A stretch of 61,546 bases of DNA from an uncultured Muribaculaceae bacterium (GCA_947627615.1 CANQWS010000018.1:1-61546), one strand, 5' to 3'; shown: positions 1-9,237, counted from the stretch's first letter. The notes: generated by a model from the sequence alone, not told the origin. Numbers and translations are program-made.

Positions 1-9
1 CTTTTCCAT
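1..9 (-). CDS. Start of a leftward gene cut by the window edge
   Basis: Only the first three codons (ATG GAA AAG on the minus strand) fall inside the window. The call rests on their position about a dozen bases downstream of a minus-strand TACCTTTG element. Nothing can be said about the product. Confidence 0.35.
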
Positions 10-27
10 CGCAATCTGTTTAGACTG

Positions 28-35
28 CAAAGGTA
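28..35 (-). promoter_or_regulatory. Bacteroidota -7 element (TACCTTTG)
   Basis: On the minus strand this reads TACCTTTG, matching the Bacteroidota -7 consensus TAnnTTTG. It would start transcription just before the ATG at position 9. No convincing -33 TTTG is seen. Confidence 0.45.
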
Positions 36-120
36 TAATTTTTATTCCGTAAACACAGGTTTTTTACTATGCGCCATAGATTAGCCTCAACGCCAATATT
101 TTGCGCCGATTGGGGGGGGG

Positions 121-158
121 TAAAAGAAAAACCTCTGAAAATCAACGATTTTCAGAGG
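121..158 (-). terminator. Intrinsic terminator of tRNA-Lys
   Basis: A perfect 12-bp stem (132-143 paired with 147-158) closes a 3-nt loop. On the minus strand it is followed by a T-rich tract (complement of 121-131). It begins 27 bp past the tRNA 3' end. A G9 homopolymer (112-120) lies just beyond the tract. Confidence 0.85.
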
Positions 159-185
159 AATTCATCGGTCTGATAGACCCTTCTG

Positions 186-258
186 TGACCCCGGAGAGGC
201 TCGAACTCTCGACCCAGTGATTAAGAGTCACTTGCTCTACCAACTGAGCTACGGAGTC
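186..258 (-). tRNA. tRNA-Lys (anticodon CTT)
   Basis: The 73-nt cloverleaf was folded by hand. The acceptor stem GACTCCG pairs with CGGGGTC (one G-T pair) and the discriminator is A. The anticodon stem AGTGA/TCACT carries the loop CTCTTAA, giving anticodon CTT. The T-arm has the usual GTTCGAGCC form. CCA is not encoded. A promoter at 305-331 and a terminator at 121-158 make it a monocistronic unit. Confidence 0.95.
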
Positions 259-304
259 ATTTTTTATTGTTGGTATGTTGCAAGGCCTTTTGGCTTTTGC
301 GCTG

Positions 305-331
305 CAAAGTTACAATCATTTTTTTATTCCA
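305..331 (-). promoter_or_regulatory. Promoter of tRNA-Lys
   Basis: The minus strand carries TTGG, a 19-nt spacer with an A7 tract, and a -7 element TAACTTTG (305-312). The 18-mer TTGGTGGAATAAAAAAAT and the -7 element are also found, at the same spacing, in front of the tRNA-Thr/Tyr/Gly cluster at the other end of the window. Confidence 0.8.
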
Positions 332-488
332 CCAACATTTTCCGTGTGTTTTTTCGAGCATGATGAGCTTTTCCGGAAAAATTTTATGCTGAATCCATCA
401 TTAGTCATTCAATAAATTCACACTGAGCATGCAATATATCAAGCTATTAAGACCCAAACACCCGCAGCGGGGACTCAGGGCGATTTTT

Positions 489-519
489 TTTGCGGAGTGG
501 GGAAAAATATGTATTTTTG
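489..519 (+). promoter_or_regulatory. Promoter of aroA
   Basis: TTTG (489-492), a 19-nt spacer and TATTTTTG (512-519) match the Bacteroidota sigma-ABfr promoter. Transcription would begin about ten bases before the aroA ATG, leaving a very short leader. Confidence 0.7.
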
Positions 520-536
520 GGAAAAAGTTTTAATCA

Positions 537-1826
537 ATGGATTATAGAATATTACCTCCGTCAGAGTTGCCGGAGGCTGAAATAAGACTTCCTCTTTCCA
601 AGAGCATGAGCAATCGTGCCCTGATCATCAATGCGCTGTCGGGTCTTACGCCTGACGGACTGCGGCTTGCCGAATGTGACGACACAAGGCTGCTTGCGGC
701 CGGTCTGGAATCGGGAATTTCAGAGATTGACATCGACGGTGCCGGAACGGCAATGCGTTTCCTCACGGCTTTCTATGCCATGCAGCCTGACCGCAAGGTG
801 CATTTCACCGGAAACGAGCGTATGCTCCACAGACCGATAAAGCCGCTCGTGGAGGCTCTGAGGTCGCTGGGCGCCGACATCAGCTATGCGGGCGAGGAGG
901 GTTTCCCTCCGCTCGTGATCAACGGACGGAAGCTTCATGGCGGGGAACTCGTGATAGACGCCTCGATGAGTTCCCAGTTCGTATCGGCTTTGCTGATGAT
1001 TGCCCCGTATCTTGAGGGCGGCCTCACCTTGAGGCTGAGTTCCGACATAGGCTCGATGCCCTACATTGACCTCACGCTCGACATGATGCGCCGGGCCGGA
1101 GCCAGGGCCGAGCGCGAACGGCTGACCATAACGGTGGAGGAAGGCGGCTACACTGACCCGATAACCCACATTGAGGCTGACTGGAGCGCCGCATCATATT
1201 GGTATGAGATTGAAGCGGCTTCATCGGGGTTCATAACACTGCTCGGTCTGGAAGAAAAATCCGCCCAGGGCGATTCCGCTCTTGCCGGCATCTATCCGAG
1301 CCTCGGGGCTACAACCGAGTTCAACTCCGACTACAACGGGCAGGGTCCGGCCGCCGAACTGATGGGATCGCCGGATCTGGACGGACGTCTGATTCTGGAC
1401 CTTGCCGACACTCCCGACCTCACGCCGGCCATAGCCGTCACATGCGCTCTTGTCAGCATCCCGTTCCGGCTCACCGGTCTCGAGACTCTGCGCATAAAGG
1501 AGTGTGACCGCATGGCGGCTATAGCAACCGAACTGGCCAAGCTGGGAATCAACGTGGAGATCAACGGAGGCACCATGGAGTGGCTCGGCGACAGGTCTCC
1601 GCTGACCGAGGTGCCTGAATTCGACACCTACGGCGACCACCGCATGGCCATGGCGTTTGCCCCGGTGTCGCTTTTCATTCCGGGCATAAAGATCCGCAAT
1701 GCCGAGGTGGTCAGCAAGTCCTATCCGGAGTTCTGGGACCATCTGAAACAGGCCGGTTTCACTCTCGTTGACGGAGACGTGTCATACAATGATCTCATGA
1801 ACGGCAACTACCCGGAGGGCGAGTGA
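537..1826 (+). CDS. aroA: 3-phosphoshikimate 1-carboxyvinyltransferase (EPSP synthase)
   Basis: It joins shikimate-3-phosphate and phosphoenolpyruvate to make EPSP, the sixth step of the shikimate pathway, in the cytosol. The protein (429 aa) shows the N-terminal substrate motif SKSMSNR (residues 21-27), GAGTAMR (68-74), KECDRM in the C-terminal half and GDHRMAMAF near residue 373. The length is normal. The central region reads DWSAASYW where many homologues have a GDxSSAxFF-like motif, a modest divergence often seen in Bacteroidales. The ATG lies just downstream of a good promoter. The stop overlaps the next start (TGATG), so the two genes are probably translationally coupled. Confidence 0.95.
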   Translation: MDYRILPPSELPEAEIRLPLSKSMSNRALIINALSGLTPDGLRLAECDDTRLLAAGLESGISEIDIDGAGTAMRFLTAFYAMQPDRKVHFTGNERMLHRPIKPLVEALRSLGADISYAGEEGFPPLVINGRKLHGGELVIDASMSSQFVSALLMIAPYLEGGLTLRLSSDIGSMPYIDLTLDMMRRAGARAERERLTITVEEGGYTDPITHIEADWSAASYWYEIEAASSGFITLLGLEEKSAQGDSALAGIYPSLGATTEFNSDYNGQGPAAELMGSPDLDGRLILDLADTPDLTPAIAVTCALVSIPFRLTGLETLRIKECDRMAAIATELAKLGINVEINGGTMEWLGDRSPLTEVPEFDTYGDHRMAMAFAPVSLFIPGIKIRNAEVVSKSYPEFWDHLKQAGFTLVDGDVSYNDLMNGNYPEGE

Positions 1827-2239
1827 TGATTGTCGCGTTATATATTCTGATAGCATTGGTGGCCGTGGGCGCCGTATTGTATGCGCTCCACCGCAGAGAC
1901 ATGCGCCGAAATCCGCCCGTCGCCGGTCAGGAACCTGAGCCGGCCGAGCCTGAACAGTGCTGCGGCATGCACATCACCTGCGAGCGGGATTCATTGCTGG
2001 CTTCAGTCAGCGACGGAATCGAATATTACGATGACGAGGAACTCGACCGTTTCCGCGGACGCGGCCCCGAAGACTACAGCGACGACGAGATAGAGGAATT
2101 CCGCAATGTGCTTCTCACCCTCCTGCCGTCGGATATAGCAGGGTGGGGACGCAGCATCCAGCTGCGTGGCATAGAGCTTCCCTCCCAGGTGCGTGAAGAG
2201 CTGCTGATGATTGTGGCCGAAGCCCGGGCGGCGCGTTAG
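1826..2239 (+). CDS. Single-pass membrane protein with a conserved CCGMH motif
   Basis: The function is unknown. The protein (137 aa from ATG 1826; a GTG at 1823 is the alternative) has one N-terminal membrane segment (about residues 1-18), a Pro/Glu-rich linker, then CCGMHITCE and an acidic stretch with YYDDEELDRF and YSDDEIEEF. The pattern of paired Cys, His and a third Cys suggests a metal or iron-sulfur site, but this is inference. I recall similar proteins in other Bacteroidales. The ATG overlaps the aroA stop and GGAGG lies just upstream, so translation is coupled to aroA. A zinc/manganese-type permease gene follows. Confidence 0.8.
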   Translation: MIVALYILIALVAVGAVLYALHRRDMRRNPPVAGQEPEPAEPEQCCGMHITCERDSLLASVSDGIEYYDDEELDRFRGRGPEDYSDDEIEEFRNVLLTLLPSDIAGWGRSIQLRGIELPSQVREELLMIVAEARAAR

Positions 2240-2281
2240 AAACGGATTTCCCATAACAGACTCAAATAAACTCTCATAACA

Positions 2282-3106
2282 GTGTCGGACATCTTCCAAT
2301 ACGAATTTTTTCAGAACGCCCTGCTTGGGGTGGTTATCATAAGCATAGCCGCAGCCATCATAGGGACCTATATCGTGGCCCGACGGCTCGTGGCCATATC
2401 CGGCGGCATCACCCACGCATGTTTCGGCGGCCTCGGGCTGGGATATTTCCTCGGGATAAATCCGGTGATCACAGCAGCCGCCTTTGCCATCGGAGCTTCG
2501 GCCGGAGTGGAATGGCTGTCGTCGCGGCAGCGCATGCGCGAGGACTCGGCCATAGCGGTGGTGTGGGCGCTCGGAATGGCCGTGGGCATTGTCTTTGTGT
2601 TTCTAACACCGGGCTATGTTCCCGAACTGAATGCCTTTCTGTTCGGAAATGTCCTGACTATCACCCGTCCCGACCTCGTGACATTCATCATATTCACCCT
2701 TGTGCTGGCACTGTTCTTCGCCCTGTTCTACCGGCCGATTCTGGCCTGCGCGTTTGACCGCGATTTCGCAAGGGTTATGCACGTTCCCGTGCGGTTCATC
2801 AGCTACTCCATGACGGTCTTCGTGGCCGTCTGCATAGTCCTGACAATAAAACTGGTGGGAATAATGCTGTTGATGTCGATGCTTGTGCTGCCCCAGATAA
2901 CATCGGAGATATTCTGCCGTCGATTCCACACCATGATGGCGGCTTCCGTAGTCATATCCCTGATATGTTCCGTATCAGGCCTCATGTTGAGCGCACTTGT
3001 CAATGTGCCGTGTTCGGCCCTGATAGTAACCACAATGGTGGCGGCATATATTCTGGTGCGGCTTGTGACGGGCGTTGCCGCGAGGTTCAGACCCGCGGCG
3101 CAATAA
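2282..3106 (+). CDS. Metal ABC transporter permease (ABC-3 / ZnuB family)
   Basis: This is the membrane subunit of an ABC importer of the ZnuB/MntB type, likely for zinc, manganese or iron. The 274-aa protein is almost entirely hydrophobic with about eight membrane segments. It has the family feature RRLVAISGGITHACFGGLG near residues 34-52, which includes the region that contacts the ATPase. The start is GTG; no ATG suits. No ATP-binding or solute-binding subunit is encoded nearby, so partners must lie elsewhere. It follows the small CCGMH protein after 42 bp and is probably in the same operon as aroA. The metal cannot be told from the sequence. Confidence 0.85.
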   Translation: MSDIFQYEFFQNALLGVVIISIAAAIIGTYIVARRLVAISGGITHACFGGLGLGYFLGINPVITAAAFAIGASAGVEWLSSRQRMREDSAIAVVWALGMAVGIVFVFLTPGYVPELNAFLFGNVLTITRPDLVTFIIFTLVLALFFALFYRPILACAFDRDFARVMHVPVRFISYSMTVFVAVCIVLTIKLVGIMLLMSMLVLPQITSEIFCRRFHTMMAASVVISLICSVSGLMLSALVNVPCSALIVTTMVAAYILVRLVTGVAARFRPAAQ

Positions 3107-3256
3107 CCGGCCTCTATGTCACGTTATTATCCAATAATAAGTAATAAGTTTCTAATCCCCGGTAACAGAGTCTCGGCACAATTTCCCCTGATTAAAGGAC
3201 AGGCCGGATCCGGTATCATCCCACCGGCCTGACATTTGCCAACAAACGACCAATTG

Positions 3257-6200
3257 ATGAAAGCGGCACGCGTAATATTGATAATACTGACAGTCATGGC
3301 ACTTGCGTTCCAGAGCTGCAGCCTTAAGAAGAACACTGCGGCATCGCGGCGTTACACTGCTTTCATCACACGCTACAACATCTATTTCAACGGCGACGAG
3401 CATTACAAAAAGACTCTCGGGGAAATGGAATCGGGCTATCCCGACGACTATACCCGGACCACGCTCTTCATGCATCCGGCAGAGGCCAAGGGCGACGACA
3501 AAGCCCCGCAGCCCACGGGTGATTTCACCCGTTCCATAGAGAAGGCCCAGAAGGCAATCCAGTTGCGTTCAATAAAGAAGCGTCCCCGGCGCAAGGCCGG
3601 AAAATCAAGTCCGGAATACAAGAAATGGCTCAAGCGCGAGGAATACAACCCGTTTCTCCACAACGCATGGCTCATGATGGGGCGCAGCCAGTACATGAAC
3701 GGCGATTTCCTCGGAGCCGCATCAACGTTCTTCTACATATCCAAGCACTTCTGGTGGCTTCCCGCAACCGTCACCGAGGCCAAGCTGTGGCAGGCAAGAA
3801 GTTACATAGCGTCGGACTGGCTTGTGGAGGCCGAGGGCATCCTGTCGTCCGTCAAGGAAAAGGACCTGGTCAACTCGCGTCTTTCAGGACTGTATGACTA
3901 TGACATGGCCGACCTTAATATAAGGCTGCTCAAATACAAGGAGGCCATTCCATATCTGGAGAGAGCATCGTCATCGGCCAAAGGAAGCCAGAAAGCAAGA
4001 CTCCTGTTTCTGTTGGGCCAGCTCTATCAGCTGACCGGCAACAATGCCGATGCCTACGAGGCTTTCCGTAAGGTGGGCTCGATGAGCAGCGTGCCTTACC
4101 GAACCAAGTTCAACGCGCGCATCCGGCGCAGCGAAGTGTTTCAGGGCAGCGACATTGAAAAAGAGGTGAAATCACTGCGGGGCCTGACACGCTACGGAGC
4201 CAATCAGGAATATCTTGACCAGATATATTATGCCATAGGCAATCTGTATCTGTCGCGCGGCGACACGGCGCAGGCCATTTCGAACTACGCCAAGGCCATA
4301 GAGTCAACGAAACGCAACGGCATTGAATGCGCTCTGGCCCAGCTGGCGCTCGGACGTCTCTATTTCATTCAGGGACGTTATGACAAGGCTCAGCCGTGTT
4401 ATTCGGCGGCCGTCCCGCAGTTGCCCGGGAACTACCCGGATTATCCGGAAATAAAGCAGCGGTCCGATGTGCTTGACGAACTGGCGGTCTATTCCCAGAA
4501 CGTTACTCTTCAGGACTCGCTGCTGAAGCTCGCCGAAATGTCGCCAGAAGAGCAGCGTGCGGTGGTTGACCGCATAATCGAGGACCTCAAAAAGAAAGAG
4601 AAAGAGGAAGCCGATGAGGCCGCCCGCGAGAAGTATCTTTCCGAACAGTCCTCAAAAGGGACCGGACTGGACCAGTCCGGGGCATCGACGCCCAATTCCT
4701 TTGTCATGAACACTGACAAATCATGGTACTTCTATAACGAGGCAACCCGCAATGCAGGGCGCACGGAATTCCAGAAACGCTGGGGAAGCAGAAAGCTGGA
4801 AGATGACTGGCGCAGGCGCAACAAGGCATCGTTCGGCGCTTTCGAAGAGCCGGCAACAACGGACGAGGATGAGAACGGCGGCATGGCGGCCGACAGCATC
4901 GACACCGCTGAAGGAACCGACGGCCCGACATCGCCCGAAGCCGAGCAGCGGGCCTCCGACCCCCACTTCCCCGAATATTATCTGCGTCAGATTCCCAAGA
5001 CCGATGCCGAAAAGACCATCTCAAAAGAGGTGATTCAGGAGGGACTCTACAATATGGGCCTCATACTGAAAGACCGCCTGAGCGACTATCCGGCAGCCGA
5101 ACGGGAGTTCGAGACTCTGCTCTCGCGCTATCCTGACAACATCTACAGGCTTGACACCTATTATAATCTGTATCTTATGTTCATGCTGTCAGGTCATCCG
5201 GATAAGGCCGAGACCTACCGGCAGCTGATACTCTCGGATTTCCCCGACACGCCTTACGGCGAAGCCCTCGCAGACCCGGAATACATGGACAAACTGCGCC
5301 GGATGGCACAGGAAGAGGGACGGCTTTATGACAAAGCCTACGAAGCCTATATGAACAATGACAACGAGACGGTCCATCAGGTCTACGGCACGGTGACCAA
5401 GGATTTCCCGATGAGCCGTATAATGCCCAAGTTCATGTTCCTTGAGGCTCTGAGCTACGTCACCGGCAACAACGCCGAAAAATTCGCCGAGACCCTGAAA
5501 CTGCTTACGGAGCGTTACCCCGACACCGATGTCGCGCCGCTCGCGTCGTCATATCTGAAACTTCTCGCCGAAGGCCGCAAGCTCAACACCTCGGCCACTA
5601 ATGTCAAGGGCCTTGTATGGTCCACCCGTCTGTCCAACGATTCCACCGGCGTAAGCCTCAGCGAACCGCCCAAGTTCGGATTCAGGACCGACACTGCCCA
5701 GGTGATGCTGCTGATCTACAACACGTCTGTCGTTGACCCCAACGCGCTGCTCTTCGATGTGGCGCGCCACAACTTCGCCACATACTCCGTGCGTGATTTC
5801 GACCTCGAACAGCTCTCGTTCGGTCAGCTCGGAATTCTCGTGGTCTCCGGATTCAACAACCGCAAGGAGGTCGATACCTACCGCTCTTCCCTTGAACGCT
5901 CCGCCCTGTTCAGACTCCCCGAAGGAGTGGTGCCGCTGGCCATATCCCGGGCTGACTTCGACATTCTCCTGAACGAGGGACGCACGCTCGACGAATACTT
6001 CGACGCCGTGGGCGACGACCGCCTGCGCAAGGTCCACGAGTCAGTGCTCCCGCCCGACGAATATGACGAGCCGGTAATTCCGGCAGAGGCGCCCGAAGGT
6101 ATCCCGCCGGCAGCCTACGGGACAGGCGGGACAGACCTGCCCGACGAGCTGTTCGAGCCGGAACTGCTGCCGCCGGCTCCCGGCAAGGCGAAGCCGCTCG

Positions 6201-6304
6201 AACCGGTGAAGAAAGGGCCCGAGCGTCCCGCAGCGCCGCAGACACAGCCGCAGTTGCCCGAGATACCCGTAGGCAGCGAAGGTGACGACCCGCTCTTAGA
6301 TTGA
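3257..6304 (+). CDS. SprE/PorW-like TPR lipoprotein
   Basis: This is a large lipoprotein (1015 aa) made of tetratricopeptide repeats. An upstream TTG (3236) gives seven more residues, but ATG 3257 yields a proper lipoprotein signal with Cys in FQSCSLKK. The segment TRYNIYFNGDEHYKK just after resembles the N-terminal signature of SprE/PorW, the type IX secretion lipoprotein. TPR-type helix pairs occupy about residues 90-450 and 570-760. A Lys/Glu-rich coil separates them, and a Pro-rich acidic tail ends the protein. The neighbour porX is also a type IX regulator, which supports the family call. No other secretion component is seen, so the role may differ from that in Flavobacteria. Confidence 0.75.
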   Translation: MKAARVILIILTVMALAFQSCSLKKNTAASRRYTAFITRYNIYFNGDEHYKKTLGEMESGYPDDYTRTTLFMHPAEAKGDDKAPQPTGDFTRSIEKAQKAIQLRSIKKRPRRKAGKSSPEYKKWLKREEYNPFLHNAWLMMGRSQYMNGDFLGAASTFFYISKHFWWLPATVTEAKLWQARSYIASDWLVEAEGILSSVKEKDLVNSRLSGLYDYDMADLNIRLLKYKEAIPYLERASSSAKGSQKARLLFLLGQLYQLTGNNADAYEAFRKVGSMSSVPYRTKFNARIRRSEVFQGSDIEKEVKSLRGLTRYGANQEYLDQIYYAIGNLYLSRGDTAQAISNYAKAIESTKRNGIECALAQLALGRLYFIQGRYDKAQPCYSAAVPQLPGNYPDYPEIKQRSDVLDELAVYSQNVTLQDSLLKLAEMSPEEQRAVVDRIIEDLKKKEKEEADEAAREKYLSEQSSKGTGLDQSGASTPNSFVMNTDKSWYFYNEATRNAGRTEFQKRWGSRKLEDDWRRRNKASFGAFEEPATTDEDENGGMAADSIDTAEGTDGPTSPEAEQRASDPHFPEYYLRQIPKTDAEKTISKEVIQEGLYNMGLILKDRLSDYPAAEREFETLLSRYPDNIYRLDTYYNLYLMFMLSGHPDKAETYRQLILSDFPDTPYGEALADPEYMDKLRRMAQEEGRLYDKAYEAYMNNDNETVHQVYGTVTKDFPMSRIMPKFMFLEALSYVTGNNAEKFAETLKLLTERYPDTDVAPLASSYLKLLAEGRKLNTSATNVKGLVWSTRLSNDSTGVSLSEPPKFGFRTDTAQVMLLIYNTSVVDPNALLFDVARHNFATYSVRDFDLEQLSFGQLGILVVSGFNNRKEVDTYRSSLERSALFRLPEGVVPLAISRADFDILLNEGRTLDEYFDAVGDDRLRKVHESVLPPDEYDEPVIPAEAPEGIPPAAYGTGGTDLPDELFEPELLPPAPGKAKPLEPVKKGPERPAAPQTQPQLPEIPVGSEGDDPLLD

Positions 6305-6343
6305 CCATATTTTGAACGTTCCCATCCCGATAAAATCCGCAAG

Positions 6344-7900
6344 ATGATGACAAACCACCATACGATACTCTGGGCCGACGACGAGATAGACCTGCTGAAG
6401 CCCCATGTGATGTTCCTCAAGGCCAAAGGCTATGAGGTAGAGACCGTCAATAACGGAGCCGACGCCCTGGCTCTGGCCGGCGAACGCCAGTTTGACCTGA
6501 TTATCCTTGACGAGAACATGCCGGGACTGACCGGACTCGAGACACTGCAGCGCATCAAGCTGGTGTGTCCCGCCACTCCGGTAATCATGATCACAAAAAG
6601 CGAGGAAGAGAACATCATGGACCAGGCCGTGGGAAGCAAGATAGCCGATTATCTCATCAAGCCCGTCAACCCCAACCAGATATTGCTCTCCATCAAGAAA
6701 AATCTGCATTCCTCGGAACTCGTGTCCGTGAAATCGTCAACGGGCTACCAGCAGAACTTCGGCAGCATCTCCAACCTGATCAATTCGGCCGAGACCATGG
6801 ATGACTGGATGGAGACCTACCGCACGCTCACGCACTGGGAGCTCGAACTGGCCGAAGCCGACACCTCGATGGACCAGCTGCTGGACATGCAGAAAACCGA
6901 GGCCAACTCCGCGTTTGTCAAATTTATCCGGCGGAACTACGAGGACTGGATGGACCGCGACAACACAGTCAGGCCCCTGATGAGTCCTGACCTTTTCAAG
7001 ACCAAGGTCTTTCCGTTGCTTGATCGGGGCGAGAAGGTGTTCTTTGTGCTGATCGACAACTTCCGGCTTGACCAGTGGCGGTCGATAAGCCCGCTCCTGG
7101 CGGAATATTTCACCATTGACGATGACGACCTCTACTGCTCCATCCTGCCCACGGCCACCCAGTATGCCCGCAACGCCATATTCTCCGGCCTGATGCCGGC
7201 CGAGATAGAGAAGATGTTTCCGGAGCTGTGGGTCGACGAGGAAAGCGAGGAAGGCAAGAATCTCAACGAGTCACCGCTCATAGAGACCCAGTTCAAGCGC
7301 TTCCGTCGCCAGTGCCGCTTCTCCTACAGCAAAATCAACGACTCCGTCAGCGGCGAGAAATTCCTGCGGAATTTCGCCTCGCTTGAATCCTATGATTTCA
7401 ACGTGGTGGTGATGAATTTCATTGACATGCTCTCGCACGCCAGGACCGAATCGAAGATGATCAGGGAACTCGCCGCCAACAATGCCGCCTACCGCTCCAT
7501 CACCGAGTCATGGTTCCGCCATTCCTCGGCCATCGACATTTTCCGCCGCATCGCCGAGAAGGGCTACCGGCTGATTCTGACCACAGACCACGGCACCATA
7601 CGCGTCGACAACCCCATCAGGGTGGTGGGCGAGCGCAACACCAACACCAACCTGCGTTACAAACTCGGGCGCAACCTCAACTACAATCCCCGTCAGGTCT
7701 ACGAGATAACCCGTCCGCAGCGTTTCGGCCTTCCGTCGCCCCAGGTCAGCACCGCCTACATATTCGCCACCGGCAAGGACTTTTTCGCCTACCCCAACAA
7801 CTACAATTACTACGTGCAGTATTACAACGGCACCTTCCAGCACGGCGGCATATCCATGGAGGAAATGCTCATTCCGGTGGTGACCATGTCGCCCAGATAG
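6344..7900 (+). CDS. porX: PorX: response regulator with C-terminal PglZ domain
   Basis: The 518-aa protein has a CheY-like receiver (about 1-125) with acid pair D12-D13, phospho-acceptor D56 in LIILDENMPG and K106 in DYLIKP. A helical linker and a PglZ/alkaline-phosphatase-like domain (about 215-518) follow, with metal-type motifs LIDNFRLD, TQYARN and TTDHG. Length and layout match PorX of Porphyromonas, which with the kinase PorY and a sigma factor controls type IX secretion genes. Bacteroides-type species that lack that system also carry this protein, so here it may serve another envelope signal. No sensor kinase is adjacent. It lies 39 bp after the SprE-like gene, in one operon by position. 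Confidence 0.9.
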   Translation: MMTNHHTILWADDEIDLLKPHVMFLKAKGYEVETVNNGADALALAGERQFDLIILDENMPGLTGLETLQRIKLVCPATPVIMITKSEEENIMDQAVGSKIADYLIKPVNPNQILLSIKKNLHSSELVSVKSSTGYQQNFGSISNLINSAETMDDWMETYRTLTHWELELAEADTSMDQLLDMQKTEANSAFVKFIRRNYEDWMDRDNTVRPLMSPDLFKTKVFPLLDRGEKVFFVLIDNFRLDQWRSISPLLAEYFTIDDDDLYCSILPTATQYARNAIFSGLMPAEIEKMFPELWVDEESEEGKNLNESPLIETQFKRFRRQCRFSYSKINDSVSGEKFLRNFASLESYDFNVVVMNFIDMLSHARTESKMIRELAANNAAYRSITESWFRHSSAIDIFRRIAEKGYRLILTTDHGTIRVDNPIRVVGERNTNTNLRYKLGRNLNYNPRQVYEITRPQRFGLPSPQVSTAYIFATGKDFFAYPNNYNYYVQYYNGTFQHGGISMEEMLIPVVTMSPR

Positions 7901-7913
7901 GGCGCCGCGCCAT

Positions 7914-8501
7914 TTATTTCCGCCCGGCCCCGGCGTCTATGTCCCTGATGAAACGGGCCGGATTACCCGCCACGAGAGTGTAGGGCGCCACGTCCTTGGT
8001 CACAACACTTCCGGCCCCTATGACCGCCCCGTCGCCCACCGTCACGCCGGGCAGAATCACTACGTTCGACGCAATCCACACGTTGCTCCCAATCGTGACC
8101 GGCCGCGCATGCATTATCCCCGCGTTGCGTTCCGCCGGTACGAGCGAATGGATTATGGTGCAGATGCTCACGTTCGGCCCAATGAACACATTGTCGCCTA
8201 TCCTGACGTCGGCCTCGTCAAGAACCGTCAGGTTGAAATTGGCAATGAAATTGCTGCCTATGTGGATATTGAATCCGAAATCGCAGCGGAAGGGCTGGTT
8301 GATGGAGAAATTGTCGCCAATGGAGCCTAACAGCCGCCGGATTATCCGGCGCCGTTCCTCCTTGTGCGACGGCGGCAGCGAATTGAAGGCGTAGCACTCA
8401 TCCTGACACTGCGCCAGCATGCGGCCTATCTCTTCCGTGAAACCGTTGATGCTTTTCCCGGCTCTCAGATTCTCTATGCTGTTTTCTCTCTCCTTGTCCA
8501 T
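7914..8501 (-). CDS. Sugar O-acetyltransferase, maltose acetyltransferase type
   Basis: It probably moves acetyl from acetyl-CoA to a sugar hydroxyl; the acceptor is unknown. The 195-aa protein has the N-terminal helical cap of the Maa/NodL group (about 10-60), then hexapeptide repeats forming a left-handed beta helix ([41 protein letters not shown]). The catalytic His is the one in [13 protein letters not shown]. The C-terminal VAGNPAR is typical. The stop faces the porX stop across 13 bp. A minus-strand TACATTTG (8538-8545) could be its -7 element. Confidence 0.9.
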   Translation of the reverse strand: MDKERENSIENLRAGKSINGFTEEIGRMLAQCQDECYAFNSLPPSHKEERRRIIRRLLGSIGDNFSINQPFRCDFGFNIHIGSNFIANFNLTVLDEADVRIGDNVFIGPNVSICTIIHSLVPAERNAGIMHARPVTIGSNVWIASNVVILPGVTVGDGAVIGAGSVVTKDVAPYTLVAGNPARFIRDIDAGAGRK

Positions 8502-8537
8502 GCGTGAATGTTTTCAGAATTGTTCAATCTTCCGCTG

Positions 8538-8545
8538 CAAATGTA
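8538..8545 (-). promoter_or_regulatory. -7 element for the acetyltransferase gene
   Basis: The minus strand reads TACATTTG, a match to TAnnTTTG, about 36 bp before the ATG. The -33 box is unclear. Confidence 0.45.
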
Positions 8546-8586
8546 CAATAATCCGCTAAAACCACCTCGCGCCGAAAAAATATATG

Positions 8587-8594
8587 TATATTTG
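8587..8594 (+). promoter_or_regulatory. -7 element for the ECF sigma gene
   Basis: TATATTTG matches TAnnTTTG and lies 30 bp before the ATG. There is no clear TTTG at -33. This suggests housekeeping rather than purely autogenous expression. Confidence 0.5.
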
Positions 8595-8624
8595 TCGGCC
8601 GTTTTTTCGCAACGGCACTGAACA

Positions 8625-9179
8625 ATGAGTAAAACAACAAGCGACAAGGATTCCCTCTTTGAACGGTTTTATGCCGACAACTTCCCCAAGGTCAAGAATT
8701 TCGCTCTTCTCCTGACCAAATCGGAAGCAGATGCCGAGGATATTGCCCAGAGCATCTTCATGAAACTGTGGATACGGCCTGACCTCTGGGAAAACGCCGA
8801 ATCCATGGCCGGCTACCTCTATGTCGTGACCCGCAACGAGATTTTCGCCCTGTTCAGGCACCAGAAAATCGAGCGCGGTTACGAGGAAAAGATGGAGCGC
8901 AGCCATATTGTCGACGAACTCTGGGCCGAAAACGCCTCCACCCCGCTTGACGACATCTATTACAAGGAAAAACTCATGCTCATAGAGATGGCCCTCCGGC
9001 GCATGCCCGCCAGCCGCCGCGAAGTCTTTGAGATGAGCCGTTTCGAGGGTCTCCCCAACAAGGAAATTGCCGCAAGGCTCGATATTCCGCTCCGTACCGT
9101 AGAGGACCACATCTATAAAACCTTGCTCGAACTGCGAAAAGTGTTAATGTTTGTTATTTTCTTCCGTCTCTTTCCGTAG
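8625..9179 (+). CDS. ECF RNA polymerase sigma factor
   Basis: This sigma-70 family ECF factor (184 aa) probably directs transcription of the SusC/SusD genes downstream. Region 2 spans about residues 12-80 (ERFYADNFPKVKNFA, DAEDIAQSIFMKLW). Region 4 spans about 120-172, with the helix-turn-helix NKEIAARLDIPLRTVEDHIYK. The last residues (MFVIFFRLFP) are hydrophobic and unusual. The FecR-type anti-sigma gene begins 58 bp downstream and an STN-domain SusC follows, the standard arrangement for outer-membrane-to-cytoplasm signalling on glycan arrival. The regulon beyond this locus cannot be read from the sequence. Confidence 0.93.
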   Translation: MSKTTSDKDSLFERFYADNFPKVKNFALLLTKSEADAEDIAQSIFMKLWIRPDLWENAESMAGYLYVVTRNEIFALFRHQKIERGYEEKMERSHIVDELWAENASTPLDDIYYKEKLMLIEMALRRMPASRREVFEMSRFEGLPNKEIAARLDIPLRTVEDHIYKTLLELRKVLMFVIFFRLFP

Positions 9180-9237
9180 TTTTTATTCCTCGGGAATAGT
9201 TAATATGTATTACGATTCCTGAAGAAAACCCAAGAAA

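Noticed and set aside
3201-3230. Terminator upstream of the SprE-like gene
   Set aside because: AGGCCGG/CCGGCCT forms a 7-bp stem with a 16-nt loop, but no T-tract follows.
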